Position numbers and translations under genes: made by a program
Assembly (NCBI GenBank): GCA_963969495.1
Contig: OZ018328.1
Coordinates: 6,237,331-6,301,330, forward strand
Source: Ceratothoa steindachneri
Taxonomy: Eukaryota > Arthropoda > Malacostraca > Isopoda > Cymothoidae
DNA length: 64,000 nt
Direction of reading: 5' to 3'
The notes under the pieces: model-generated
The model's input: only the letters and a program-made list of their open reading frames with translations
Told to the model about the DNA's origin: nothing
The model's database searches: none
Shown here: positions 23,765 to 34,230 of the stretch, in pieces
Position numbering within the stretch: position 1 is the first letter of the stretch
Layout: each line of letters begins with the position of its first letter

Positions 23765-25807
23765 ATGGAGGTCCTCCCCCTTGTGCTTGCGCAGGGGACC
23801 CTCCATACTTCTTTAACCGGAGAGAAGGCTTACTCCTCTCCTACGCCTACGGGTGTAGGGGACTTCCCCTCACTCCCTTCTCTGGAGGTGCTTTCAGGCA
23901 CCTCCCTATTTCCAGCGGCAGTCCCTCCTTTTCTTTCTAAGGGGACTGCCAAGAAAGCCAGCAGGCAGCCCATTGCCGACCGCCCCTCTTGTAAGCGGCT
24001 CGGTAGGGCAAACCCCCTTAGGGGGGAGAGGGAAGCCAGGCCCCTTCGGTCGCTTCCCTCAAAAGACCTGCTGGCAAGGATATTAAACCTTGCCGGGGTT
24101 AAGGCTTGTGCCTCCCCACAAATGACTCTTGACGCTGCCAAGGGGACCTGCGATGTCCTGGGAGGGGATGGCCAACTGGAGGCCCCTCCTGTGATAGACA
24201 TGGTCCTTGAGGAGACCCAGCCTCAGACGGTAGGGCCTTCCATGGGGGGGAATCCGGGCTCGGCGCCAAGCACCGAACCCGAGTCCGCCCCTATGCAAGG
24301 TCCCCCTCAAACGGCTGAGGGCTCCGAGGCAATACAAGGAGGGGAGGGATCTCCTCCGACAGGTGCCCCCACGACTACCAGGAACTTCTCCATTTCGGAG
24401 AGGGACCTGGCTGAGGCCGGCCCATCTGGCATGGGGGCTTCTGCCGGCGGAGGTGAGAAGCGGGTTCATTCCCCGCCCTCCTCTCCAAAAAAGAAAAAGA
24501 CTAGAAAGACAAAGAAGACTCGGGGCTCCTCTCCATCCGCGGGGGCTGCGGGGACGGATAGGTCTGCTGCCACTTTGGTAGGCGACCAAGCCAAGATCGG
24601 CACATCCGGCCCCTCTACCCCCTCGTGTGCGGAGCCCCTGACCAAGACTAACACCAAGAGTGCACAGGGCGGAGCCTCGATGACATCGGGGCCCCTGATT
24701 CAGAGGTTACCTGGCGTTTTCGAGCCCGCTGGCTTCAAACGCTTCCTCGTTATTCGCTCCACTGATGGCACCATGTTGTCCAAGGGCAACATGATCCATC
24801 AGAGGAGAGGATTAGCTAGTGCAATTAGGAGAGAGCCGAAGGTGACCCGTTTCTCGGACGGGAGCCTTCTAGCGAATGCGGCGAATCCCGCCGAGGCGGC
24901 CAAGATAAGTGCTCTTCGGACACTTCATGGCACCCCGGTGAGTGTGACGCCGCACTCTACCATGAACTTTGTAAAAGGAGTAGTTTATGCGAGGGAACTC
25001 GTTGACTACTCCATTGAGGACATCACCCAAGAGCTGGCCGACCATGGGGCGGTCAAGGTCGAACGTGTGATGAGAAAACAGGGAGGGGCCTCGAGACCCA
25101 CCCCTACACTCTTCGTCACGTTCGACTGTGACAAGCTCCCTGAGTCGGTGCGTGCCGGTTGGTACCGCTACCGCGTGAAGGCATTCGTGCCACTTCCGCG
25201 GCGGTGCTATTACTGTCACCGCTTCGGCCATACGAATCGCTCATGTAGACGTGCAAAGTTGGGGTCACCCGAAGTATGTGTAAATTGCTCCAAGGTCGCA
25301 CACGATAAGTCCAAATCGTGTGTGGCCAAGTGTGTCAATTGCGGAGAGCCGCACCCTGCTTCTTCGAAGCAATGTGGTGCATATCTCCTGGAGAAAGAAA
25401 TCCTGGCCGTTCAGGCCCAGGATAGACTCTCATTCCGCGAGGCTAAGGACTTGGTCCTGGCGCGCCCAGCTCTGCCTGGGACGTCATATGCCTCAGTAGT
25501 TAGAAAGGCACCCTCTGCTCCTGGCCCATCCAGGCCAACGAGCACGGTTGTTTCCGCGCCCATTCGGAGCCCTTCTGCGGGCTCTACCCAACCCAGGCGC
25601 TCCCCTGGTAAAGCTGGCGGCAAAAAGGGTTCATACCCAGCCCCGGCTAAAACCGGGGCTTCCCCCTCTTCCCCCAGCGTGACCGTTTCCCGCAAGGCGA
25701 AACGGCCACGCGCCTCCACCGAGTCGTTAGACTCACAGGAGGCAACACCCCTGAAGATGGTCGCTAGGCCATCTTCGGGGGTTCCTAAAGCTGTCCCCCG
25801 AAAGTAG
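23765..25807 (+). CDS. I-like LINE ORF1 protein (gag-like, zinc knuckles)
   Basis: An intact 680-codon frame. Residues 1-320 are low-complexity, rich in Pro, Ser, Gly and Glu, with a basic stretch KKKKTRKTKKTRG near residue 240. Residues 320-480 look folded and lead to the cluster CYYCHRFGHTNRSC, CVNCSKVAHDKSKSC, CVNCGEPHPASSKQC at about residues 480-540. The rest is a Pro/Ser-rich tail. ORF1 proteins of I/Jockey-type LINEs bind their RNA and help target-primed reverse transcription in the nucleus. The ATG follows an A-run; later in-frame ATGs exist, so the exact start is uncertain. The GC content is well above the flanks. An intact ORF1 beside a broken ORF2 suggests recent activity. Confidence 0.85.
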   Translation: MEVLPLVLAQGTLHTSLTGEKAYSSPTPTGVGDFPSLPSLEVLSGTSLFPAAVPPFLSKGTAKKASRQPIADRPSCKRLGRANPLRGEREARPLRSLPSKDLLARILNLAGVKACASPQMTLDAAKGTCDVLGGDGQLEAPPVIDMVLEETQPQTVGPSMGGNPGSAPSTEPESAPMQGPPQTAEGSEAIQGGEGSPPTGAPTTTRNFSISERDLAEAGPSGMGASAGGGEKRVHSPPSSPKKKKTRKTKKTRGSSPSAGAAGTDRSAATLVGDQAKIGTSGPSTPSCAEPLTKTNTKSAQGGASMTSGPLIQRLPGVFEPAGFKRFLVIRSTDGTMLSKGNMIHQRRGLASAIRREPKVTRFSDGSLLANAANPAEAAKISALRTLHGTPVSVTPHSTMNFVKGVVYARELVDYSIEDITQELADHGAVKVERVMRKQGGASRPTPTLFVTFDCDKLPESVRAGWYRYRVKAFVPLPRRCYYCHRFGHTNRSCRRAKLGSPEVCVNCSKVAHDKSKSCVAKCVNCGEPHPASSKQCGAYLLEKEILAVQAQDRLSFREAKDLVLARPALPGTSYASVVRKAPSAPGPSRPTSTVVSAPIRSPSAGSTQPRRSPGKAGGKKGSYPAPAKTGASPSSPSVTVSRKAKRPRASTESLDSQEATPLKMVARPSSGVPKAVPRK

Positions 25808-26013
25808 GACAGCAACAAAGGAGCTTCGGCTCCTTCGCCCACGCCCCGAGGTGGAGCGAGTGGCTCGGAGACGGTGGTTCCTCGAAAAGAGGGCCCCCCG
25901 CCTCCGAAGCTGCAGCGCCCGCCTAAGGTTTCGAGGCGGAGGGAGGAAAAGACTCGCATGGCGAGCCCAACCTCCCCCAATAAGTCATCGAAGGCGACAG
26001 CGCCTCCAGCGCT

Positions 26014-29000
26014 TTGTCCGGCCAACAGCGCCCGGGGTTCTGCCCCCGGGAAGCGTACGGCCATTCCCGTGAGGGTCTTCAGTTCGAGGAGGGCCCCCGC
26101 GTCTCCTCCGAGCTAGGCCTGGAGGGCATATTCCTTCAATGGAATTGCCGTGGACTCCGGGCCAACTGGGAGGAGCTGCGGAGGCTCGTCTCGTCCCGCT
26201 CCCCGTTTAGCTATCTTTTTGCAGGAGACCATGCTAGGCGCGTGCCCCCTGCCCGCCCTCCCGGGGTACAAGGGTCTTACGACCCCACCACCGCGGGATG
26301 GCCGGGCTGGGGGATGCGCGGTTTACACCCGGCATGATGTCTCCGTTCTTCCTTTCTCTTTAGATACCTGCTTTCAGGCAGTGGCTGTGCAGCTGCACCT
26401 GGATAGGAGTTATACTATCATTTCTGCGTACATTCCACCGTCAGCTGACTTCGACGCGGGGGACTTCCGCCGCGTCGTGGCACGGTTGCCGAGGCCCTAT
26501 CTCTTGCTTGGAGATCTGAACGGCAGGCATCCTCTCTGGGGAGATTACTCCATAAATCCCAGGGGACAAGTCCTTGCCGATCTGATCGAAGAGCTTGAGA
26601 TGGGTGTCCTAAACGTGGATGAGTTTACGCATCACTGTCCGAGAACCGCTTCATTTTCTTGCCTTGACCTATCTTTGTGCTCTTCGGATGCACAGCCTGA
26701 TTTTGATTGGGGGGTGGTCGATGACCTCCATGGTAGTGATCACTTTCCCATTCAAATATCATTTTCAGGGCAACTGCCGCCTGAGAGACCACCTCGGAGG
26801 TGCTTGGCGCGGGCGCAGTGGCCTGCATTTCAGGAAATGACTGAATTCTCTATCTCAGTCGAGGAGTTTCTGTCGGTAGATGAGGCCGTTGAGTTCTTCT
26901 CCGGCAACCTCATCGCCGTGGGCCTGACTACTATTCCTAGGACGTCTGGCCGTTTTGCACGCCGACCACTCCCATGGTAGTCGGCCGAGTGTGAAACGGC
27001 CCTCAAACAGAAGCGTTATGCCTACATGCGCTATAAGCGAGGTCCGAACGATTTCACTGTCGCTGAATTTCGTCGGGCTAGGGCTAGGTTCCGGTATATT
27101 TCGAAGCACGCCCGCCGCTCTTCTTGGCGGGCATACGTGTCTTCACTTAACGGGAAGACCCCTTTAGCTGAGGTGTGGAAGCGAGTCAAAAGGATTCGGG
27201 GCAAGTTCTCGCAGGACCCCCCTCCCGTTCTCCAGGAGAATGGGACCGCAATCTCGGACCCCGCGTCCGTGGCGGAATCCTTCGCGACCGCTTTTTCTGC
27301 ATTCTCTAGCCGTGATGCTGCTCCGCCAGCATTCAATGCACGTCGTGATGTCGCGGAAGGCCGCCGGCTGGACTTTACCTCCAGAGGCGGAGAACCCTTC
27401 AACGACAAGTTTACTGTAAGCGAGTTGCGTGCCGCTCTCGCTTCGTGCGCGGACACCGCCCATGGTCCGGACGATGTCCCGTACGCCATGCTTCGACATC
27501 TAGGTGAGCGAGGCATGGCTTTTCTGTTAGATTTGTTCAACAGGATCTGGGTGGAAGGTCTTCTCCCAGACTCCTGGCGAATCGCTACTGTGCTTGCCTT
27601 TCGCAAACCGGGGAGAGATCACTCTACTCCGACCGGTTTCCGCCCAATCTCTCTAACCTCTTGCGTGTGCAAGTTGATGGAGAAATTGGTAAATGTTAGA
27701 TTAGCCTTTTTCCTGGACAGCGGAGGCCATCTGCCTTCCGCACAGTGCGGCTTCCGCAAGTTCCACTCCACGTCGGATGCTCTGCTCCGACTGGAAAATG
27801 CCGTCTGCGAGGCTTTCCTTCGTAGACAGCACTACGCCACGGTGTTTTTCGATCTGGAGAAGGCCTTTGATACCGCATGGCGATACGGTATCATGGAGAC
27901 ACTCCACACGTGCGGGGCGAGGGGACGCCTCCCAATTTTTATATCTGAATTTTTGCGAGATCGTCGATTCCGCGTACGGGTGGGGGGAGCCCTCTCCGGC
28001 CCAAAGGAGCAGGAAGAGGGTGTCCCGCAGGGAAGTGTCCTCAGTGTCACACTCTTTGCCCTGAGCATCAACGGCATTACCTCGGTGCTGCCGGAAGATG
28101 TTCTCGCTACGCTCTACGTGGACGACCTTTCGATCTCTTTTGGCGCGGCCCAGATGCTAACTCTGGAGCGTCGACTCCAACAGGCATTGACCCGCGTCTC
28201 TCGCTATGCCGAAGCGCACAGGTTTCGGTTTTCTTTGGACAAGACTAAGGTGGTGCACTTCTGCCGCCATCCACGGCTTCACCCCGACCCAGATTTGTTT
28301 CTTAATGGGGTGCGCCTGGATGTGGTTGAGTCGCACCGTTTCCTTGGTCTTGTATTCGACCGACGCCTCACCTGGGAGGCTCATATTCGCAGCCTTAGGT
28401 TCTCTTGTACCCGCGCCATGGACATTCTCCGTTCCGTGACGTTCAGCGCTTGGGGCGCTGATAGGGCTACTGCCTTACTTTTTTATCAATCCTTTGTTCG
28501 TTCGAAGCTCGACTACGGATGCGAGTTTTATGCATCCGCAGCCGAGCGTTTATTGCGGAAGGTGGATTCGATCCACACACCGGCCTTCGCCTTGCGACCG
28601 GTGCCTTCCGCACTTCCCCCATTGAGAGCCTGTTGGTCGATGCTGGGGAGATGCCACTCGCTCTGCGCCGCGTGCAGTGTATCACTCGACTGTACGCGCG
28701 AGCTCGGCGCCTCCCTCAGTCGCCAACAGCTCTCACTGCATCCGCAGCTGATCTCGATGGTGCCTATGCCGTCGAGAGACGCCAGTCATGCCCTAAGCCT
28801 TTTGGGTTTAGGGCCAGGAAACTCCTTCGAGAGGTAGATATCGCTCTCGGGCCGGTGGCGCCCCTGGTTTTGCCCAGGACGCCACCCTGGAGGGTACCAC
28901 ATTTGGCTATTTGTCGCCACGCCTCTGCTCCCAAAGCTTGTACTGCGCCGGGAGTATTGCGTTCGACCTTTTTGGAGCACACATCGTGTCACGCTGGAAC

Positions 29001-29832
29001 CGTGCCAGTGTATACGGATGGCTCCAAGTCCCAAGAGGGGGTCGGCTTCCACGCCGTATCCCCTCTGTTTGAAGTCAGCGGGGCTCTACCAGGCGCTGCG
29101 TCTGTCTTCACGGCCGAGCTGGTGGCAATACACCACTCGGTACGGGAGATTACGCGACGTGCCCGGTTCGGAGACCGCATTGTGATCTATAGCGACTCAC
29201 AAAGCGCCCTGAGTGCTCTCGGGGCATTGGAATCTCCGCATCCCCTGGTTCGCGATATCCGTGACGCGACGGTTTTGGCGAGCCGGGCAGATGTCGAGAT
29301 TATCTTTTGCTGGGTTCCTGGACATGTAGGAATTGCGGGGAATGAGCGCGCCAAAGAGTCCGCGAGGACTCTGCGACCGGACCAGCGTTTCGCTCTTCCT
29401 CACAGCGACTACATGGCAGGAATACGGGCAGCTCTTCGGACTGCTTGGCAAAGAAGATGGGAGACGGTCGAAGGGAACCTAAAGTTTCGTGCCATTGCGC
29501 CGCGACTGTTCCCATGGACCTATCCCCCAATGCCGCGGCGGCTTCAGGTTGCTTTCTGTCGTCTTCGAATCGGACACACTCGTGTGACGCATCGCTACTT
29601 GATGGAGCGCTCGCATGCGCCCTATTGCAACGACTGCGTCGTCCCCCAGACTGTTCGGCATATTCTTGTCGAATGTCCCAGTCTGGTTGATCTTCGCGCA
29701 CTATACCTGTCTCGGTACCGGGATGGGCGGGGTCGCTACCGCCTGTCCCTTGTACTCGGGACGAGTGCGTGCACCATGACTGGTGGACTTATTGACTTTT
29801 TGGGGGAGGCCGGCCTTCTCCCCTTTATTTAA
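26014..29832 (+). pseudogene. I-like LINE ORF2: endonuclease, RT, RNase H
   Basis: The endonuclease begins with ILQWNCRGLRANWEELRR-like text near 26130, shifts frame near 26200-26215 (then FLQETMLG) and shows IISAYIPPSADFDAGDF, LLLGDLNGRHPLWG and DLHGSDHFPI. A TAG at 26978 replaces the Trp of PLPWW seen as Trp-Trp in the 38-kb copy; the same frame then continues with [76 protein letters not shown] and the catalytic TLYVDDLSISF. A second frameshift lies near 28575. RNase H shows VYTDGSKSQEGVG, TAELVAIHH, IYSDSQSAL and VPGHVGIAGNERAKE; the terminal Cys block APYCNDCVVPQTVRHILVEC follows. The start codon is uncertain. The I/Nimb-like clade is inferred from RNase H plus the Cys block. Confidence 0.85.
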
Positions 29833-30071
29833 GGTTCCTTTTTTTTGTTATTGTTTTGTTTGTAGGTTGCACTCTCCTGCACCGGGGTGAGGGGGACCTC
29901 CCCCCCGCTGCCGGAGATTGCTTCGATTGTTAAGTTTTTCCACTTTATATCATTGTTAAGTTTTCATATTTTTTCTTTAAAGTAGCCTAGTTCTAGGCTG
30001 TCGTGTTTTTCGGCGACTTATGCCCAAGTGGGTAGTTGCCAGATGGGCTCTATAAAATTAAAAAAAAAAAA
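29833..30071 (+). other. I-like LINE 3' UTR with conserved two-hairpin terminus
   Basis: A T-rich UTR ends with hairpin 1 (agccta 29984-29989, loop gttc, taggct 29994-29999). Hairpin 2 follows (ggcgac 30012-30017 with gttgcc 30035-30040), then agatgggctctataaaatta and an A-run. The same layout, with changed but still pairing bases, ends the other family copies. It probably serves as the RT recognition structure in the element RNA (inference). Confidence 0.75.
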
Positions 30072-31340
30072 CTGCATGGTGTCTCAGTTCTATTTGCTTT
30101 AAATAGGAGGTATACTTATTTTGCCTACATTCCACCGCCAGCCGACTTCGACGCCGGTGACTTCCTCCGCCCCGTGGCACGGTTGTCGAGGCCCTTTCTA
30201 CTGCCCGGTGATTTTAACGGTAAACACCCCCTCTAGGAAGAATATTCGATCAATCCCTGGGGTTAGGTCCTTGCCGATCTGATCGACGAACTGGAGATAG
30301 GCGTCCTAAATGTGGATGAGTTTACTCATCACTGCCCTAGAACTGGTTCATTTTCCTGTTTTAATCTATCTCTATGTTTCCGGATGCACAGCTTTATTTT
30401 GGGTGGGAGTTGTCACTTACCTTAATGGTAGTGATCACTTTCCCTTTCAACTATAATTTTCTGGGCCGCTGCCGCCTGAGAGTTCGCCTCGGTGGTACTT
30501 GGCGTGGGCGCGGTGGTCCGCATTTCAGGAAAGGACTGATTTCTCTGTCTCAGTCGAGGAATTCAGGTTGGTGGTTGAGGCCGTTGAGTTCTCCGGCAAC
30601 CTCATTGCCGTGGGGTTAACTAGTTAACTACTATGGCAAGAACGCGTGGTCATTTTGCATACCGCACGCTTCCTTAGAGGTCAGCCTAGTATGAGACGGC
30701 CCTCAGACAGAAGCAATATGACTACATGCGCTATAAGCGCCGCCCGAAAGATTTTGCTGTACGTGAATTTCGTCGAGCTCGGGCTAGGGTTCAGTATGTT
30801 TCGAAGCATACCGGCCTCTCTTCCTGGTGGGCATACTCGTCTCCATTTAACGTAATCCGCCCTCTTGCAGAAGTTTGGAAATGAGTCAAAAGGATTCGAG
30901 GCAAGTTCTCACAAGACTCCCCTGCTGTTCTTCGGGAGAACGTGACTGCTCTCTCGCACCCACCCCGCGTTCGTGGGCTAGTCTTTCGCACTCGCTTTCT
31001 TTACATTTTCGAGCCGAGATACTGCCCTGCCGGCATTCAATGCACGTTGTGATGTCTCTTAGGGCCGCCGACTAGACTTTACCGCCAGTCGCGGAGAACC
31101 CTTCAAAAACAGGTTTACGTTGAGTGGGTTGCGTTCCGCTCTCATTTCATGCGCGCACATCGTCCCTTCTCCGGTCTGTGTCCCGTATGCCATCCTTCAA
31201 CACACAGGTGAGCTGGGAATAGCTTTTCTGTAAGATCTGTTCAACATGACTCCTGGCGAATGACTACTGTTCTGGCTTTTCGCAAACCTGTAGATATTAT
31301 TCTACCCCTGCCGGTTTCCTCTCAATTTCTCTAACCTCCT
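30072..31340 (+). pseudogene. Older I-like LINE copy, right part
   Basis: Resumes exactly at the duplicated ctgcatggtgtctc and continues the endonuclease and pre-RT region of the host copy: YIPPPADFDAGDF (30130), LPGDFNGKHPL (30205), ggtagtgatcactttccc (30427), then RYKRRPKDFAVREF-like text (30730). It fades near 31340 in the region before RT. Many stops and shifts. Confidence 0.8.
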
Positions 31341-32449
31341 CTTTGCAACCCCCCAAAGATTGCGCGATAATCTGTACTTTGTGGAACTCGGTCTCCTCAA
31401 GCATGTACTTAGCGTTCTATTCCTAGAAATATGTTAAATAATTCATTACTAAACATCAATTATAGTTAAGTTAGGCACCCTTACACGCGTAGCTGAAATA
31501 ACCCAGTGGCTCCCATTCCTCATTATGAGATTGTTCTCGTACTGTTCCCGCCCCTATGTTTCAACTGCCTGTGGTAAGGCCGGCGGAAATTAAGGGGCTA
31601 ACGACACGCCCACTTGGAAATAAGGACGATGGTGAGACGGACCGTCGGAAATGACGATGGCGATGCAGGCAGTTGGAAATAAGGGCGGTGGCGATGCAGG
31701 CAGTTGGAAATAAGGGCGGTGGCAAAAGAGACCGGTGGCGAGACGGACCGTGGCAAAAGAGACCGGTGGCGAGACGGACCGTCGCAAATGAGAGTGATGG
31801 CGAGACGGCTCGTCGTAAATGATGGCGGTATCCTTCAACTAGCAATTTAGACCCGCAGGATTGCCCTGTGGAATAGAGTGCTGAACATTTATACAAGTCA
31901 CATGCAGCCTGTCGGGTCTGAATTCCTTGCTCATGTATTAATAGATACACATAAATAGGTATAATAATCGATGTATGGCCGATTTCTTTGCCTATTCATG
32001 CAAATCTTAAATGTTTTGAAAGGTATTAATTTATCAATTTATAAACGTCTCATCTTATGTATCTGTAATTGAATACTTTTAAAAATAGGGTATTTATATT
32101 TTCCTCGCTTTTAAAACTATTGACGAGTCTTGCATTGGAAATCTGAGACACTTTGTGTAAATTATGAAACGAACACCAAAGTCGACACACAAATAAACCC
32201 TACGTTGATTTAATTTGCGCAAATCCGTTCCTCATTTTAGGCTATAAACTTTCGCTTTGTTCGATTCTATTTTCTTCATTACTAATTTTATTCTCTCGGA
32301 AACGTCGAGAACATAGCTGAACAAATTATTTTTTTACCTAACTTTTTATTTTATTATAGTTTTATATCCATTTGTCTATGCAATCAATCATGTGAGTTTT
32401 ACAAAGCCGCGAGGTTTTTGTAGTACACGAAGAAAGAAATCTAAGAAAT
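31341..32449. other. No gene recognised outside the tandem repeat
   Basis: AT-rich DNA, especially 31930-32450. No exon, motif or element end was recognised apart from the ~30-bp repeat. Confidence 0.5.
31605..31830. repeat. Degenerate ~30-bp tandem repeat
   Basis: Interleaved units: gcgatgcaggcagttggaaa plus taagggcggtg occurs twice, and caaaagagaccggtggcgag plus acggaccgt twice, with looser variants on both sides. About seven to eight units of roughly 30 bases. Confidence 0.8.
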
Positions 32450-34230
32450 GGTTTTTTTTATCAGGGAATTATTAAATGGTTTGGAGTTAATAAGGCCTCT
32501 GGCCCAGAGGAAATTCACTCAAGATTACTTCATGAGACAGTTGATTTGATATCTATGCCATTGAGTGTAATCTTTAACAGATCAATTAGATACAGTGAAA
32601 TTTCTGAGGATTGGAAATTGGCAAATGTGGTCACGATTTTTCAAAAGGGTTGTAAAAAAGAAGTTTGCAATTATCGTCCTGTCAGCTTGACAAGTAGAAT
32701 TTGTAAAGTATTGGAAAAATAGATTAAGGGCCAAATTGAAGATTTTATTGCTGTTTAATTTGCTTGAGAATTCTCAACATGGTTTCAGAGAGGGAAAGTC
32801 ATGTTTGACAAACTTATTAAGCTTTTTGCAATTCATTACAGATAATTTCGACAAGGGATATACGAGTAATATTGATGTTATTTATTTAGATTTCAGTAAA
32901 GCTTTTGACAAAGTTCCCCATAAAAGATTAATCAGTAAGCTTCAAAGTTTTGGTGTGAGTGATTGTTTTGGTCAATGGATTTCAAGTTTTGGTGTGAGTG
33001 ATTGTTTTGGTCAATGGATTTCAAGTTTTGGTGTGAGTGATTGTTTTGGTCAATGGATTTCAAAGTTTTGGTGTGAGTGATTGTTTTGGTCAATGGATTT
33101 CAAAGTTTTGGTGAGTGATTGTTTTGGTCAATGGATTTCAGTTTTGGTGTGAGTGATTGTTTTGGTCAATGGATTTCAAAGTTTTGGTGTGAGTGATTGT
33201 TTTGGTCAATGGATTTCAAAGTTTTGGTGTGAGTGATTGTTTTGGTAAATGGATTTCAAATTGGATCAATTCTAGGAAGCAGATTCAATGGCAAGAAATC
33301 TTCATGGAGTGATGATATAAGTGGGATCCCCCAGGGCTCTGTCCTTGGCCCCCTTCTGTTCATTATTGATATAAACGATTTGGAGAAGGGTTTAAGAAAT
33401 AGAATCTGGAAATTTGCTGATGGTACCAAATTGGCTGCATCAGTATCTGGTATTTCTGATTTTACATTACTTTCAAAATGATTTAGATATTCTTCTTGGT
33501 TGGGCTGATAAATGGAAAATGAGTTTCAATACTAATAAATGTAAGGTTATGCATTTAAGATCTAATAATAGTGAGTTTGGATATTTAATGAATGGTTCCT
33601 GGCTGGATGTAACTGAAGAAGAAAAGGATTTGGGTCTTACTAACTCTAATGACATGAAATTTAATAAACAATGCCTCAATGTAAGAAATAGGACAACTAA
33701 AATGTTAGGAATAATAAATAGAAATGTTTCACATAAAAATAAAGAGGTCATTACAAAACTTTATAAACTCGTATGTTCGACCACACATTGAGTATTGTGC
33801 TCAGGCATGGACACAGTACTATGTAGGGGGATATGGTTTTACTCGAGGGGATTCAAATACGGGCTACTAGACTGATTGCAAGTCTGGCTACTAAGAGTTA
33901 TGAAGATAGATTAAAAGAAGTTAATATGTTTTCAGTTAACGTCGGTTTTGCAGAGGTGATATGATTCATGTTTTCAAATTATTTAATGATGAAAGGATGT
34001 AGGTGGTTGGGAGGAGCTTTTAGAACTGGAAGAAAATTGCCGAACAAGAGGCCATAATAAGAAAATAAAGAAAAAAGTGTCATTTGAACCTTTGTAAAAA
34101 TATTTTAGTAATTGGGTTGTTCATTTTTGGAATAGTTTGCTTTACGATATTGTAAATAGTCATAGCATGAAAGATTTTAAAGCTAAGTTAGACATTCATC
34201 TGGATAATTTAAATATTTTATAATGACTTA
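32450..34230 (+). pseudogene. CR1-group LINE, decayed RT region
   Basis: A second CR1-type family, AT-rich and distinct from the copies at 2077 and 21124. It reads NKASGPEEIHSRLL, NYRPVSLTSRICKVLEK, SQHGFREGKSCLTNLLSFLQ and DVIYLDFSKAFDKVPHKRLI (to about 32940). A tandem array interrupts the next block; ISGIPQGSVLGPLLFIIDIN and WKFADGTKLAAS follow. The FADD motif is altered to FADG, removing a catalytic Asp. The thumb (WADKWKMSFNTNKCKVMHL), EEEKDLGL and the tail block ATRLIASLATKSYEDRLKEV follow in shifting frames, ending near 34225 (MKDFKAKLDIHLDNLNIL). Confidence 0.85.
32945..33262. repeat. 36-39-bp minisatellite grown inside an RT coding region
   Basis: Eight copies of a unit with the cores ttttggtgtgagtgattgtt and ttggtcaatggatttcaa. 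The first copies have a 39-base period and stay in frame, repeating SFGVSDCFGQWIS. Later copies gain or lose one to three bases and break the frame. The unit is the native RT stretch following AFDKVPHKRLISKLQ, so the array arose by duplication of LINE coding sequence. Confidence 0.95.

Larger units (their letters stand above)
20998..30071 (+). mobile_element. Near-complete I-like LINE, interrupted by a CR1-like copy
   Basis: The element is bounded by perfect 14-bp duplications (20984-20997 and 30072-30085). Order: 5' region (20998-21123, continued at about 23276-23764), ORF1 with zinc knuckles (23765-25807), ORF2 with APE-type endonuclease, RT and RNase H (about 26014-29832), 3' UTR with two hairpins and A-rich tail (29833-30071). 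Without the CR1-like insertion it is about 6.9 kb, a full length for I-group LINEs. ORF1 is intact; ORF2 has two frameshifts and one nonsense change, so it is recently dead. Six other copies or ends of this family, plus one more distant relative at 13840, lie in the window, all on the + strand. Confidence 0.85.

Noticed and set aside
24083..24589. Antisense 168-codon frame opposite ORF1 of the I-like LINE
   Set aside because: Mirror of a GC-rich coding frame; no motif and no context.
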